Shown here: one piece after another, positions 46,881 to 58,345 of the stretch
How positions within the stretch are numbered: the stretch's first letter is position 1
Layout: every line of letters begins with the position of its first letter
Assembly: GCF_914767665.1 (NCBI RefSeq)
Contig: NC_059507.1
Location: 35,955,270-36,019,269 of the forward strand
Origin: Harmonia axyridis
Taxonomy: Eukaryota; Arthropoda; Insecta; Coleoptera; Coccinellidae
DNA length: 64,000 bases
Direction of reading: 5' to 3'
Notes under the pieces: generated by a model
Databases searched by the model: none
What the model was told of the DNA's origin: nothing
What the model saw: only the letters and a program-made list of their open reading frames with translations
Program-made: the position numbers and the translations under genes

Positions 46881-48175
46881 TATAACAAAATATACAATTA
46901 CTTTCTGTAAAATTGAAAACTGCAACGAATAAAAATCGAACATATAAAATTCTCAACTATGTAATACTTCTAGATACTTTTAGGGATGAAGTACTCGAGC
47001 ACCGAACCAAATCATCCCTTACCATCCGGTAATTGATCCAAATGGACCCTTATCCCCTAAACTCGCCGTAAAGAACCATCCTGTCATTCGGAAAAGCCGG
47101 AAGCCCGAAAAAAGAAAATTCATCTTTCGGACCGTAATTTCGTTTTTGCAGTGCGCTGGCGTACAGTCGGCTTAGAGTTGGCCGTGGAAATCGTAGCGAC
47201 GCCTCAGTCTTAGCCGACGTCGTGTTTGGGACGCTCCGGTTCCTCTCTGGTGGATAGCGTCGCGATATCGTATCATAACACGTGATATGTTTTGAGTTGT
47301 TTGGCAGAAATGGGTCTCTGGGTCAAGTGAAAATCTGATTGATTTTTAGAGAGGGCGATCTAGTTTATGTAAGGATTTTCAAGTTTGTTTCAGGGTTTTT
47401 TGTAGGCGACCAACTTCTTTTAGCTGGAAATTTGAGGAAAATTACATTATCTACCCATAAATCATGTTACGAAAGTTCTGACAAAAACATAGAAAAAAAC
47501 TGGGTAGAATTTCTTATGAATCTCATGTCAAATTATTCATTTACACAATTCATTGAAAATGAAATTTTCTTAGCCTTGAAACTATGGAGTGGAAAACATT
47601 ACGAAGAGAAATGATTCTTCTAATATCCATATTATTGAATCACATTTTTTTGATTCCATGATGTCTTCTCAATTTATGATAATATCATTCTGGTTTTTCT
47701 ATATTTATTCTAAGTAGATGTATAATAATTTAATTTCTCATTAATTCTTAAGACAATTAAAAAAGTTCTTTTTGCCACGACTATTGCATAATAGAATGAA
47801 AAGCATTTGCTCAAAAAAATTATGCATTCATTATTAATTAACTAGTTCATAATCATACTTCTAGGATAATTCATATTTTGTAGGATGACACAACTTACTG
47901 ATTTCATTGGTGTCAGAAGCAAAGTTTAATAAACAACAAGAAACCTAAGGCGTTGAAATATGCAGGCCCAATTAGTGAAGATACGACCTGTTTTATACTT
48001 CCAGAAATATGAGAAGCACCAAATATTAAATAGATTGTGTTGTGAGCCAAAAGATCGGCAACACTTTATACGACCGTATGTGATTATCCCACATAATGAA
48101 AAGAGTTGCCATTCAAATGTGAATGATCCACATTTTGAGTAATTATAGTATTATTTTGAACTCTATAATTAGTTA
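46881..48175. other. GC-rich island, then AT-rich DNA
   Basis: 47030-47310 is strongly GC- and CpG-enriched for this window, as in a promoter or non-coding first exon. A TCAGTC initiator-like word lies at 47204. The following 91-codon frame (47339-47614) is unrecognised. The rest is AT-rich with nothing supportable. Confidence 0.3.
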
Positions 48176-48790
48176 CACAGGGTATTCCTGAATTGAAGGT
48201 ACAAACAAAACTGACACATTCCTCGAATAATTTTAAGAGAGAACAGGCCTATAAAAGCTTTGTTTTCGAGATACAGGGTCTTTAAGTTTCATTTTCTTCT
48301 CGAGTTTTTTCTTCATATCACCCCATGACAAGATATTCTTCTTTTCTTTTTCAAAAGACATTTGTTTGGTAGACCACAGGTATTTTAAAAAAAAATCCAA
48401 AAAGGAAACTTCGATCCAGTACCTACTATACTTTTTATGATTCCTTTTAATTTTTTAATTTTGTAGTATCTGTTACAGATTCCGATGAAAGAATTCCAAA
48501 CATTTCTCTAGTTATCCTCAGGAAAATTCAAATTATAAAGATCCAGTGAGTAAGCTGTAAACAATAAATTTATAAAGTTTTAGTACTTATTTACCAAATC
48601 TGTAGCGACGATTAATGAAGATTCGATGAATTAGTATAATCATAACAAAAAAGGAGGACTATAAAAAGCACCCTGTATCTCGAAAAAAAAGCGTTTGCGG
48701 GCACATGTTTGAAGAACCTTTTTCTTAAAATTGTAGAAGAAACTTCTCATTTTTTTAAGTGCTTCCAACTTAGGAACACAATGCAGAATT
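48176..48790. repeat. inverted pair of ACAGGGT repeat arms
   Basis: A block ending TTTTCGAGATACAGGGT at about 48215-48282 reappears inverted at about 48662-48745 (CACCCTGTATCTCGAAAA). The internal ATTTTAAGA and AAGCTTTG/AACGCTTT blocks are shared. The same arm occurs once at 29395-29465. It is probably a non-coding DNA element with long arms. Confidence 0.5.
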
Positions 48791-49383
48791 CAAATACGCT
48801 TTAAAGTCTTTATTTTTAATTTTATACAAACCGGATTTTCGGCATTTACCAAGCTTTTTGTATGATATTTCATATGAAAATGTAGATATTCATTCTTCAA
48901 TAAAAAAAGTCATTCGATTTTTTTCCATTCAAAAAAAATAATAAATGAGGACTTTCCGCAATTACGGAATTTTTAAAGTGAATAATAATGAAAACCTCAT
49001 ATAAATCGAATGTCTCTAGCGTAAAACATAGTTCACTTATTTCTGAGCTGACCGCTGAAACGTTAAAGAGCCCTCTTAACAGGATAGTTAGAATAAATTG
49101 AGGAAAGCACTGAGGTGAAGTCTGAAACTGTTGACCTTTCTTTCATTCATGTGCCAATCATACATTACATTACTTACATATGCATTCTGCGGTCTCCAAT
49201 TGGTGGATAAATGACGAGCGCTCAAAAGTCCCCCCCCCCCCATTTCAATTTTTGCACACTACATCTCAATTTCAAAATATAAAGACAAACTTCCCGAATA
49301 CAAATGTGATGCGCATACATTACTGCTCATTCGATGCATAACAGACTTGAGGGAGCCAGATGTTGGAACTGTATGTATATCTC
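48791..49383. other. no gene seen
   Basis: AT-rich. Contains a run of 12 C at 49230-49241. Confidence 0.45.
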
Positions 49384-49957
49384 AGAGTAATAAACATAGA
49401 TAGAGGAAGCATATGTCATTTTCAGTAAGCAAATTTTGTTCCCAAATATGAACTACCAAATTTGACATGAAGCGCGCGGAAATGAAAACATAGCAGCGAT
49501 AAGATATTTCCTTCAATTCGCGAGTTTCTTCACAAAGAACGCACTTCTTATATTCCATAATGCATCAACGTTTCATATCAACTCAAAATATATTGAGATG
49601 AATACCTAAATATATCGAAGTACAAAAAACAAACTTCAAGCGCGCCAAACAACCGATGACACTAGGAGAGCAAAAATTGCCAAAACTTGGATTTCAGCAT
49701 GTAGATACAGAAAATAATAAATAATCTGCTTATTATAAATTCAACAATTAGGTAAAATATCGGATTCCAAATATTCAAATTTTCATATTTAGTCGAAAAT
49801 CACCCAAATAAATATATTTCATTCAATGTAATATACATTCATAATGAAATAGTAAAATTGTTGATTTGAAAATATATCACAATCCTACAACATAATCTAA
49901 CCATGTTGGGGACATCTAAAAATTGCGTATACTCCCTCTATCTATGTTTATTACTCT
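49384..49957. repeat. MITE, about 574 bases
   Basis: Left end AGAGTAATAAACATAGATAG (49384) is repeated in inverted form at the right end (about 49923-49957), with only a few differences over 30 bases. It has no open frame of note. The left portion recurs at 53234. Confidence 0.7.
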
Positions 49958-50430
49958 ATGATGTATATGTATTTTTACACATGTTGAGCACATACTTTCA
50001 AACCCCATCCAATTAACTCCTAGTCAACAAGCTATTTCAAACGCCCCGATCTGTTAGTCGCAATGTCGCTCTTTAAACCATTTAATTAATTAGATTTTGG
50101 AATAGTCGATGTTGAAACATATCCCCAGGAGTACGTAGGGATTGAACTAATATTGTTAGAGGCAGAAATTATCCTTCAATTAATTTCAGTTTACATTTTC
50201 GCTACTCTTGCTTCGTTTCACGAGTTGTTTGTGCAAAATCTATCAACAGTGATAACACAAGGTTGAAGGTTTTGTTTCAGTCATGTCGACAGAGATACAT
50301 ACACGTAATACATACGTAATTAAATTTGGTTTCTGTGCGAAGTTTTATGTATGGCTGAGGGCTATGCCACGGAAAGGGCGTCTTTTTAGACGTGAGGGTA
50401 ATACATCTTACTACATTTTATTATATATAC
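49958..50430. other. no gene seen
   Basis: AT-rich spacer. The frame 50283-50501 is unrecognised and runs into the Tc1 relic. Confidence 0.4.
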
Positions 50431-51440
50431 TAACTGACAAAGAAACTGCAACACCCAGAAGGAGCTGTTTAAATTTTAATTTTTTTTTGGTAAAACATTG
50501 ATGGTATAGCAAAGAGTAAATAATTGAAATTTAGAGAAAAAAAAGAAGGGTTTACAATTTTTTTTAATGAATATGTTAGTGATGATTATCTATACACTCC
50601 CCAACGCGTCTCGGCTTTGATGACACTAGATGATCTATTTCTTCGTGAGGGGTACTATCCCAAGCTTCCTGTACTTCATGACTCAGAACCGCATAAGTCC
50701 GTGGGGGCTGGGGTAAATTTCCAAGCCTTCTACCCACGATAACCAAAACATGCTCCATGGGCGAAAGATTGAGGGATCTGGGCGGCCATTGCGAAATATT
50801 CACATGGGTCGTTCCGAAAAAGTTTAAACTAACTCTGGCAACATGAGATCGGGCATTATCTTGCTGAAATATTGGATTCTCGAGCCGGTTAAGGAACAGG
50901 AGAACATATGGCTTCACTATTTCTTGAAGGTAAAGCGCTGTCATATTATGTCGAATAAAGATTAAAGTGACCTACTTACATGTGCAATAGCACCCCATAT
51001 TACAACGCCTACCACCCGGAGTACATGACGCTGAACATCAAACTGAGGTTAACGTCTTTTTCCCCGACGTCGTCTTCTTCATTCATCATGTACACCCAAG
51101 GAGAATCGAGATTCATCAGAAAAGACGACCTGATGCCATTCCACATTCCAATGTTGACGTTCTCTGCACCACTGTAATCGTTGCCGGCGATGCTCAACCG
51201 TCAGAGGTAACACAAGATGGGGTCGATATTGCTGCTGTCTAAAAGACCTTATCCGGCGGTAAACTGTTCGGACAGTTACAAGATGGCCTTGTACTCCTAA
51301 CCACTCATCAGCCTAAGATCGAGTAGTTTAGACGTCGATCTTGAACTTCATTTGTGCCCCTTCGACGGCCGGTGCCTACTCTTCTTCGATTTTGGGCATT
51401 ATCAAACCACACTTTACAACATCTCATAACAGTAGTTTGA
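50431..51440 (-). mobile_element. Tc1-like (DD34E) relic, minus strand
   Basis: A decayed Tc1 transposase reads from about 51440 down to 50576. N-terminal W-F-D-N-A-Q-N-R-R-R-V appears first, then (out of frame) a R-L-Q-W-C-R-E-R-Q-H-W-N-V-E-W-like stretch near 51150. An intact C-terminal frame 50944-50576 follows: I-F-Q-Q-D-N-A-R-S-H-V-A, W-P-P-R-S, L-S-P-M-E-H-V, then R-R-V-G-E-C-I. The first catalytic region is frame-shifted. The 3' end (ACTGACAAAGAAACTGC) at 50431 resembles a Tc1 terminus. The 5' end is lost at the junction with the plus-strand Tc1. Confidence 0.8.
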
Positions 51441-52382
51441 TTTCTATTCGCAAATTTGCACTCAGAGAACATGATTCAAGGCCTCGTGTCGCGGCAAGAG
51501 GCCCAACTCTTACCCCAGCCCATCGAAGGGCGCGTTAGGATTTTGCGAGAGAGTATATCCATTGGGAAGAGGCTGATTGGGAAAGAGTTCTCTTCACAGA
51601 TGAGTTTAGATTCTGCCTCTACCATTGTGATCGACGTTCCCTTGTATACAGACGTCCACATGAAAGATATGCTCAGTGCAATTTCCTGAATACTACTGGT
51701 TTCGGGGGAGGATCGATTATGGTATGGGGTGGAATATCTTTGACTGCTCGTACAGACCTAGTGGTCGTTGATAATGGAGCTATGAATGCTGATAGGTATA
51801 TGAGGAACATTCTTGAAGAGCATGTAGTGCCATTTGCCCCATACATTGGTGAAAATTTCATTTTTATGGACGATAATGCCAGACCCCCATCGTGCGCGCA
51901 TCGTTCAGGAGTACCTAGAAGAGGTTGAAGTCTCTCGAATGGAATGGACAGCAAGAAGATCTCAATCCGATTGAGCAGATTTGGGACAACCTCAATAGAA
52001 GGCTAAGAAGTTCAGAAAATCATCCAGCTACTCTTAATGACTTAGGAATCCAACTCAGAGAAATCTGGGAAGGATTAGTAGAGAACATTTTAAGATCACT
52101 CATTTTGAGTATGAACCGTCGTTGCCGAGCTGTAATTAACGCAAGGGGTGGAAATACCAAGTGTCAAATCACTTATCAGCATTCCAGTATTTTGAAAGTT
52201 GTTTATTTCTCTTCTTTCACATAAGATTCGGTGAAATCCTGAATTTTTCTTCCATTTAATATGTCTTGTTTCGTTCAAAACCTTCCCGAGAGAACATAAA
52301 AAATAAGTTATAAAGTCAATGTAGAGTTAACTTTCATTAAAATTGAGATTTTCAGAATGTGCGTTAATTTTTTTGCGCAGTG
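51441..52382 (+). mobile_element. Tc1-like (DD34E) relic, plus strand
   Basis: Transposase sequence begins abruptly at about 51441. It reads R-P-R-V-A-A-R, an in-frame TAG (51536-51538), then L-F-T-D-E-F-R-F-C-L (first Asp) and M-V-W-G-G-I-S. M-D-D-N-A-R-P (second Asp) follows, with a frameshift near 51890 and a small deletion near 51955. The remainder is D-L-N-P-I-E-Q-I-W-D-N-L (the Glu) and A-R-G-G-N-T at the C-terminus. The right terminus is AATTTTTTTGCGCAG followed by TGTA (about 52382). No matching left terminus is present, so it is 5'-truncated. Confidence 0.85.
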
Positions 52383-53233
52383 TATATTCTCCTCCAGCAA
52401 ACTGAAGATTTATTATTGAAAATTTTACCATCTCCATTAATAAAGGTAGGCATTATTGAAAATAATTAACTAAAATTAGTGCGAAGTTCACACTGTTTCT
52501 CCGAGTATCGAGAACGATAAAGATAAAAACAGATGAAACAGCATCAACGAATCCCCTCAGCAATTAACTCAGTTAATCGACAAATATGACTAATGATCCT
52601 CCAGTACGAATGAACATTCCTCGCTCGCAGATGAAACAGGAAAACAAAGTCCGATCGTAAGCTTGGTTCGGCCGACCTGGGAATTTAGGTCGGGGATCAT
52701 CAAAAAACCCATCGCCATAAATATTGCGCCGATGGCCAATATTCACGGTCTTCAATAATTTTTCCCATGCCGGACGCAATAAAGTTCTCGCAGGGGAGCC
52801 ATCCTCTGCAATGTTCGACATTTCCAAGATCAATCGTGGATCGGAAGATGAGATTTTCGAATGTGTGGAAGTTGATGTACCTATTGGGGATTACGTAGGG
52901 AGGGCTTTTAGGAGAGGGAATATGGAGCGGATTTCCTAGTTTTGCGTAATTGAATCTTGTGCTCTTTTTTTGGGAATTTATGGATTTATCACCTCTCTCT
53001 ATGGTTTTATTTGTTTGATTCGTCAAGGGAAGCTTTTAGTTTAGGTAGTTTCGTGTTATTTGCTTTTCTCTCATTTTTTGTTTGTTTCTTTATCTTCCTA
53101 TGTTTCATTCTGTTTTTTTTTCTTCTTCTTTTCTGAGGGATCACAATTCACAACTTCTCAAATTCCTTTCAAACACTGCCACATCTGCATATAAATTTAC
53201 ATTCATATTCAATTTTCAAATAAGTTGCATCCT
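52383..53233. other. GC-richer patch, no recognised gene
   Basis: 52600-52950 is GC-richer with frames on both strands (plus 52724-52939; minus 52573-52833 and 52700-53026). None is recognisable. It could be an exon or leader of a gene I cannot identify. Confidence 0.3.
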
Positions 53234-53370
53234 CAGAGTAATAAAAATAGATAGAAGGAGCATATGTCCTTTTCAGTAAGCAAATTTTGTCCCAAACATC
53301 AACTTTGACATAAGAGTCGCGGAAATGAAAACATATCAGTGATATTTCACTCAATTCCTTAGACATTTAC
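53234..53370. repeat. left-end fragment of the 49.4 kb MITE
   Basis: AGAGTAATAAAAATAGATAG, GGAGCATATGTC, TTTTCAGTAAGCAAATTTTG and CGGAAATGAAAACAT match 49384-49500 in order and in the same orientation. No right end follows. Confidence 0.65.
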
Positions 53371-53574
53371 TGCTCCACAATTAAGGTAGTTCAGATCTTT
53401 TGAGACTGATTCGAAAGTTTCCGTTTTTCCTAGAAATTTTATAAATATGTCAGATCTAAAATTTTACTCACTTTGCTAAATTATATGTTTACCCATTTCT
53501 TTATGAGTTTCACAGTTTTAGTTGAAAATTCATTTTCAGCATTTGTACTACAAAAACGTTCATTTAAAAAATAG
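53371..53574. other. nothing recognised
   Basis: Short AT-rich spacer. Confidence 0.4.
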
Positions 53575-53684
53575 TTCAGTAAAGGTATGGCCTCCTCGAA
53601 TATCAACCACAGCTAGATGACGCGTTTGCATACTTTCGATCAGATTGTTGAAGCAGTCTTTCAATTCTTTCTCATGAATGAATG
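53575..53684 (-). pseudogene. Tc1-like transposase C-terminal scrap
   Basis: The minus strand reads L-K-D-C-F-N-N-L-I-E-S-M...V-D-I-R-G-G-H-T, the usual end of a Tc1-type transposase. It is cut off by the mariner fragment starting at about 53685. Confidence 0.6.
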
Positions 53685-54112
53685 ATTCAGAAACAAGGAA
53701 ATTGGGTGCCGTACGAGTTGAAGCCGAGAGGTGTTGAACAGCGTTTGTTTGCTTGTGAACAGCTGCTTGAAAGGCAAAGATAGAAGGGATTTCTTCATCG
53801 CATTGTGACTGAAGATGAAAAATGGGTTCATGACGATAATCCCAAGCGCAGAAAATCATAGGTTCATCTTCTCCAGACGTTGCTTTCTCGGACTATCACT
53901 TGTTTCGATCAATGATACACGGCCTGGCTGTACAGAACTTCTAGTCTTATGAAGAGTTAAAAATTGGATCGATTCGTGGATCGCTTCAAAAGATGACCAG
54001 TTGTTTCAACGCGGGATTCGTATGCTGCCCGAAAGATGAAAGAGAGTAGTGGCCAGCGAAGGACAACACTTTGGATCAGAAATTAATAATCAGGTTTTTA
54101 CAATAAAGCCTC
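53685..54112 (+). pseudogene. mariner transposase, middle and C-terminal fragments
   Basis: The plus strand reads I-Q-K-Q-G-N-W-V-P-Y-E-L-K-P-R, then after an in-frame TAG, K-G-F-L-H-R-I-V-T-E-D-E-K-W-V-H (first Asp) and N-P-K-R-R-K-S. It jumps, through a loss of several hundred bases near 53862-53880, to F-S-D-Y-H-L-F-R-S-M near the C-terminus. It belongs to a DD34D mariner different from the other two mariner types in the window. Confidence 0.8.
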
Positions 54113-54690
54113 GAATTTCGGAAAACAACGGCGGAAACAAAGTTGTGCGCCTATGTAGATACATTTTTCATCACCTGTCACGATGCGACGGAGAAAACCT
54201 TTTTTTGTCTTTGAAGCACTTGTCCCCAGGCAAAAAACGACGTTTAACTCAATAAGAAACCCAAGTTCCCTGTTTTTGAATAATTCCCAATGCATGGAGT
54301 TGCTTGGAATTGGCTTGGTGGATGATAACTCCTAATACTGATGAAAGATCTTCTTGCATTTGGCAAGGATCGTCAAAGACCAATACCTTCAATTCAGCGT
54401 CTTCTAAGGTTTGTGGCCTTCGCGTGGACTATCGTCAACATCTAAATCACAGTCTTTGAAGCGACGGAACCAATCCCGGCACCTTGTATCACTTAGAGCA
54501 GCATCTTCGTAAATTTTTTGGAGCTCTCGATGCGCTTCAGTCGTTATTTTCTTCGAATGAAAGAAGAAAGACAACACTTCCGCAATTGGTGATTATTTGG
54601 CACAAAATCAGATATACCGTCACACAATCCATACCAAAGTAAATGACTCTAAAACTGCTGGAGCCATTTATTGACAAACAGCTGTAACTT
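54113..54690 (-). pseudogene. mariner transposase, N-terminal half, inverted
   Basis: The minus strand reads T-E-A-H-R-E-L-Q-K-I-Y-E-D-A-A-L-S-D-T, C-R-D-W-F-R-R-F-K-D-C-D, then broken frames through I-Q-K-Q-G-T-W-V to R-I-V-T-G-D-E-K and stops at about 54113. It is the same mariner type as the adjacent plus-strand piece. The two overlap in the I-Q-K-Q-G to D-E-K segment, so they come from separate copies placed tail to tail. Confidence 0.78.
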
Positions 54691-55849
54691 TAATAGAGGC
54701 TTTTGACTTCGGACGATTCCAAAGCTTCACTATTAAAAATAAAAGACAAAAACAACGCTCCCCTTGCTTGCACGAATCCCACCCCACTGATCGCCCGAAG
54801 CACCGACAATAATAACGTTCTATGTGTTTTTTGTCACAGTCTTCGGTTTCCCAAAATTCCTTGCTCAGCTCGGGGCGTCTTCCCCAAGACGAACCTCGAT
54901 CTCATCATTCCCAGACTTTAATCAACAAAAACACGGAGGGAGTCTACGCGTATCAACACACAGTGCCATCTACATGTTCGAGTCCGGAAGTCTCTTCCTG
55001 AAACCCGAGTAAGTGATTAATTCCGGGATCTGGATGCGAGCTGTTCATACAGTTTTGATGCAAACTACACGAATTGAATATCTCGTCATAATAATGGCCT
55101 CGGCCTCGGCTCCCTTCATAGAGCCAGGACTTGCTCTAGTTTTCGTTCCATTAATGCTTTCGTATCTTAATTCGGTTATGGAAATTTCGTGATACATGTA
55201 GGATTATTAATTGCCTCATAACTGGATGGATACGGAAGAAGAAGAAGTGGTGATTAATTTTCCGTGTCTGAGAGGAACGGGAGAAGTCGTCTTGATTTAT
55301 TGGGAGTGGCTGAACGTTCTGATGTTGTTCAACAAATTTTAGTCTGAGGTTCTTCGAAGTTGTTGGTGCTATATTGCTGGCTTGTACTAGGCAATAGGAC
55401 GTGAAGTTTCAGAGTGAAACGGCATAAACAAGAACAAAATCTCCTCATTAATTTGTCACATTCAGTTGAAATTTTGTGCCAACATACAGGGAAGTTCAAT
55501 TTGGATTCAGTTATGGATAATTAATCAAAAATAAATAATCGATAAGTTCAGATTTCTTCTCATTTTTCCCATTTTGTCTCATCCTGCATAAAGTGAAGAG
55601 TAACGAATAAAGATTTTCTATTGAATATATTGAAGTTGAAAACGAGAAAAATATTCATCTCAATTTCAGAATAGATTGTTCATTTCTTGAGAAACCTAGG
55701 GGGGCCAAGACTCTTGACGATGCGTGTATGATTCTTCATTTTAATATATCGACTGTGCTCTTCTGGAATTTGTCTCTGTCTATGAAATGAATGGGAAAAG
55801 GTAGCGTAATATTCATTTTAATACTTTTTGCACAACTACTGACATTATA
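54691..55849. other. no recognised gene
   Basis: Moderately GC-rich near 54760-55000 (plus frames 54703-54921 and 54824-55012, unrecognised), then AT-rich. Confidence 0.35.
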
Positions 55850-56784
55850 AGGGTTTTTTTTTTTGAGGTATATAACTTTAAGTTGGCACTACTGTTCAAG
55901 ATGGCGACCGATTTAACAGCTGTCAAGTGATTTATTCTCAGTTTGGTTTGACAATTCATCATGAATAGACTCACGCCTGAACAACGCTTGCAAATAGTGC
56001 AATTTTATTTCGAAAATAATGGTTCTGTGCGGAATACGTATCGCGCACTACGTCCATTTTATTTTGTTTAGCGATGGAGCGCACTTCTGGTTGAATGGCT
56101 ACGTCAACAAACAAAACTGTCTCATTTGGAGTGAAGCTAATCCTCAAGTGTATGTCGAAACACCGTTACATCCGGAAAAAAAGACTGGTGCGCTTTATGG
56201 GCTGGTGGAATCATTGGTCCGTACTTCTTCAAAAACGATGATGGCCAGAACGTTACAGTCAATGGGGATTGGTATAGAGCCATGATTACTAACTTTTTCA
56301 ATCCTGAATTGAACAACCATGATGTCTAGGAGCTGTGGTTCCAACAAGACGGCGCAACATGTCACATAGCTCGTGCCACAATCGATTTATTGAAAGACAC
56401 GTTTGGTGACCGCCTAATTTCACGTTTTGGACCTGTGAATTGTCCTCCAAGATCTTGTGATTTAACACCGCTAGACTACTTTATGTGGGGCTATATAAAG
56501 TCATTGGTCTATGCGGATAAGCCACAAATCTTTGACCATTTGCAAGACAACATTCGCCGTGTTATTGCCGATATACGGCCACAAATGTTGGAAAAAGTCA
56601 TCGAAAATTGGACATACAGATTGGACTACATCTGAGCCAGCCGTGGCGATCATATGCCAGAAATCATATTTAAAATGTAATGCCACAATATTATCTTGCG
56701 GATAAATAAAAGTCATGTCAATCGAATAATCCATAGTTGTTTTATTGCAATTTAAAGTTCTATAGCCCTAAAAAAAACACCCTT
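55850..56784 (+). mobile_element. DD41D mariner, deletion subfamily
   Basis: TA-flanked (55848-55849, 56785-56786), 935 bases. It carries the shared deletion junction near 56064. Frames: 56019-56285 with F-S-D-G-A-H-F (Glu after the first Asp changed to Gly), then 56390-56635 with D-L-T-P-L-D-Y-F-M-W. A short deletion near 56185, a TAG near 56327 and others break it. Confidence 0.9.
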
Positions 56785-57406
56785 TATTAATTTATCTCCC
56801 GAATTTTTTCAACAAACCTGATGTACATCCTCCAATATTCTAATCTCGCAGCTGTAAAGCAAATACGTAAAAAGTAGTTCTTTACCCTAATTGCATCAGC
56901 TCATCCGTACTGATACAATTAAGAGCTAAATTAGAATCTACATCCAGACTCGGGTTTCCTTCGGGCTTCTCCTTGTTTAAACTCTAATTTTCCCGTAATA
57001 ATGAATCTATCCGAGAACAAATACTGCAGCATCCCTTTTCTCTCGTCCCGCCCGTGGCGATTGTAAATAGAACAGGGCAATTCTATTGTGTTTTCCTTAA
57101 CTACAGTGTTTCTTTCCGATCCTTCCGAGTACCTGTTTCTCCATCAACTACCTTTGTTGTTTCACGCGGCTGTTAGAGCGACAAGAACTAACAGTTGCCG
57201 GCTAGGATAATTGAAATGAAGGCACTGTGAAATCTGTTTTTTTTAGGCTATTTCTGCTAGAGATCGTCCGAAGTATTTTTATTAAAAATCATAGGACGCA
57301 ATTGGCCTTGATCAACCATAATTAAATAGATTTTCTACAGCAAAGAAAAAGAAAAGTTTTCCGAATCTGTATCAATTTCACGGAAGGTCATACATATGCA
57401 TATATA
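56785..57406. other. spacer between inverted mariner copies
   Basis: No gene seen in 622 bases. Slightly GC-richer near 56990-57190. Confidence 0.4.
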
Positions 57407-58345
57407 AAGGGTGTTTTTTTAGAGCTATAGAACTTTAAATTGCAATAAAACAACGATGGATTATTCGATTGACATGAATTTTATTTATCCGCAAGATAAT
57501 CTTGTGGCATTACATTTCAAATATGATTTCTGGCATATGACCGCCACGGCTGGCTCGGATGTGGTCCAATCTAAACGTCCAATTTTCGATGACTTTTTTC
57601 CAACATTTGTGGCCGTATATCGGCAATAACACGGCGAATGTTGTCTTCCAAATGGTCAAGGGTTTGTGGCTTATCCGCATAGACCAATGACTTCACATAG
57701 CCCCGCAGAAAGTAGTCTAGTCTAGCGGTGTTAAATCACAAGATCTTGGAGGCCAATTCACAGGTCCAAAACGTGAAATATGGGGTCACCAAACGTGTCT
57801 TTCGATAAATCGATTGTGGCACGAGCTGTGTGACATGTTGCGCCGTCTTGTTGGAACCACAGCCCCTGGACATCATGGTTGTTCAATTCAGGAATGAAAA
57901 AATTAGTAATCATGGCTCTATACCGATCACCATTGACTGTAACGTTCTGGCCATCATAGTTTTTGAAGAGGTACGGACCAATGATTCCACCAGCCCATAA
58001 AGCGCACCAAACAGTCAGTTTTACTGGATGTAACGGTGTTTCGACATACACTTGAGGATTAGCTTCACTCCAAATACGGCAGTTTTGTATGTTGACGTAG
58101 CCACTCAACCAGAAGTGCGCTTAATCGCTAAACAAAATAAAATGGACGTAGTGCGCGTTACGTATTCCGCACAGAACCATTATTTTCGAAATGAAATTGC
58201 ACTATTTGCAAGCGTTGTTCAGGCTTGAGTCTATTCATGATAAATTGCCAAACCAAACTGAAAACACTTGACAGCTGTTAAATCGGTCGCCATCTTGAAC
58301 AGTAATGTCAACTTAAAGTTATATACCTCGAAAAAAAACACCCGT
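57407..58345 (-). mobile_element. DD41D mariner, deletion subfamily
   Basis: TA-flanked (57405-57406, 58346-58347), 939 bases, inverted relative to the copy at 55.9 kb. It carries the shared deletion junction near 58138. The minus frame 58108-57758 keeps Q-Q-D-G-A-T-C but shifts after G-D-P-I-F-H. A TAA lies in the first catalytic block near 58123, and a duplicated TCTAG near 57718 causes another shift. Confidence 0.9.
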
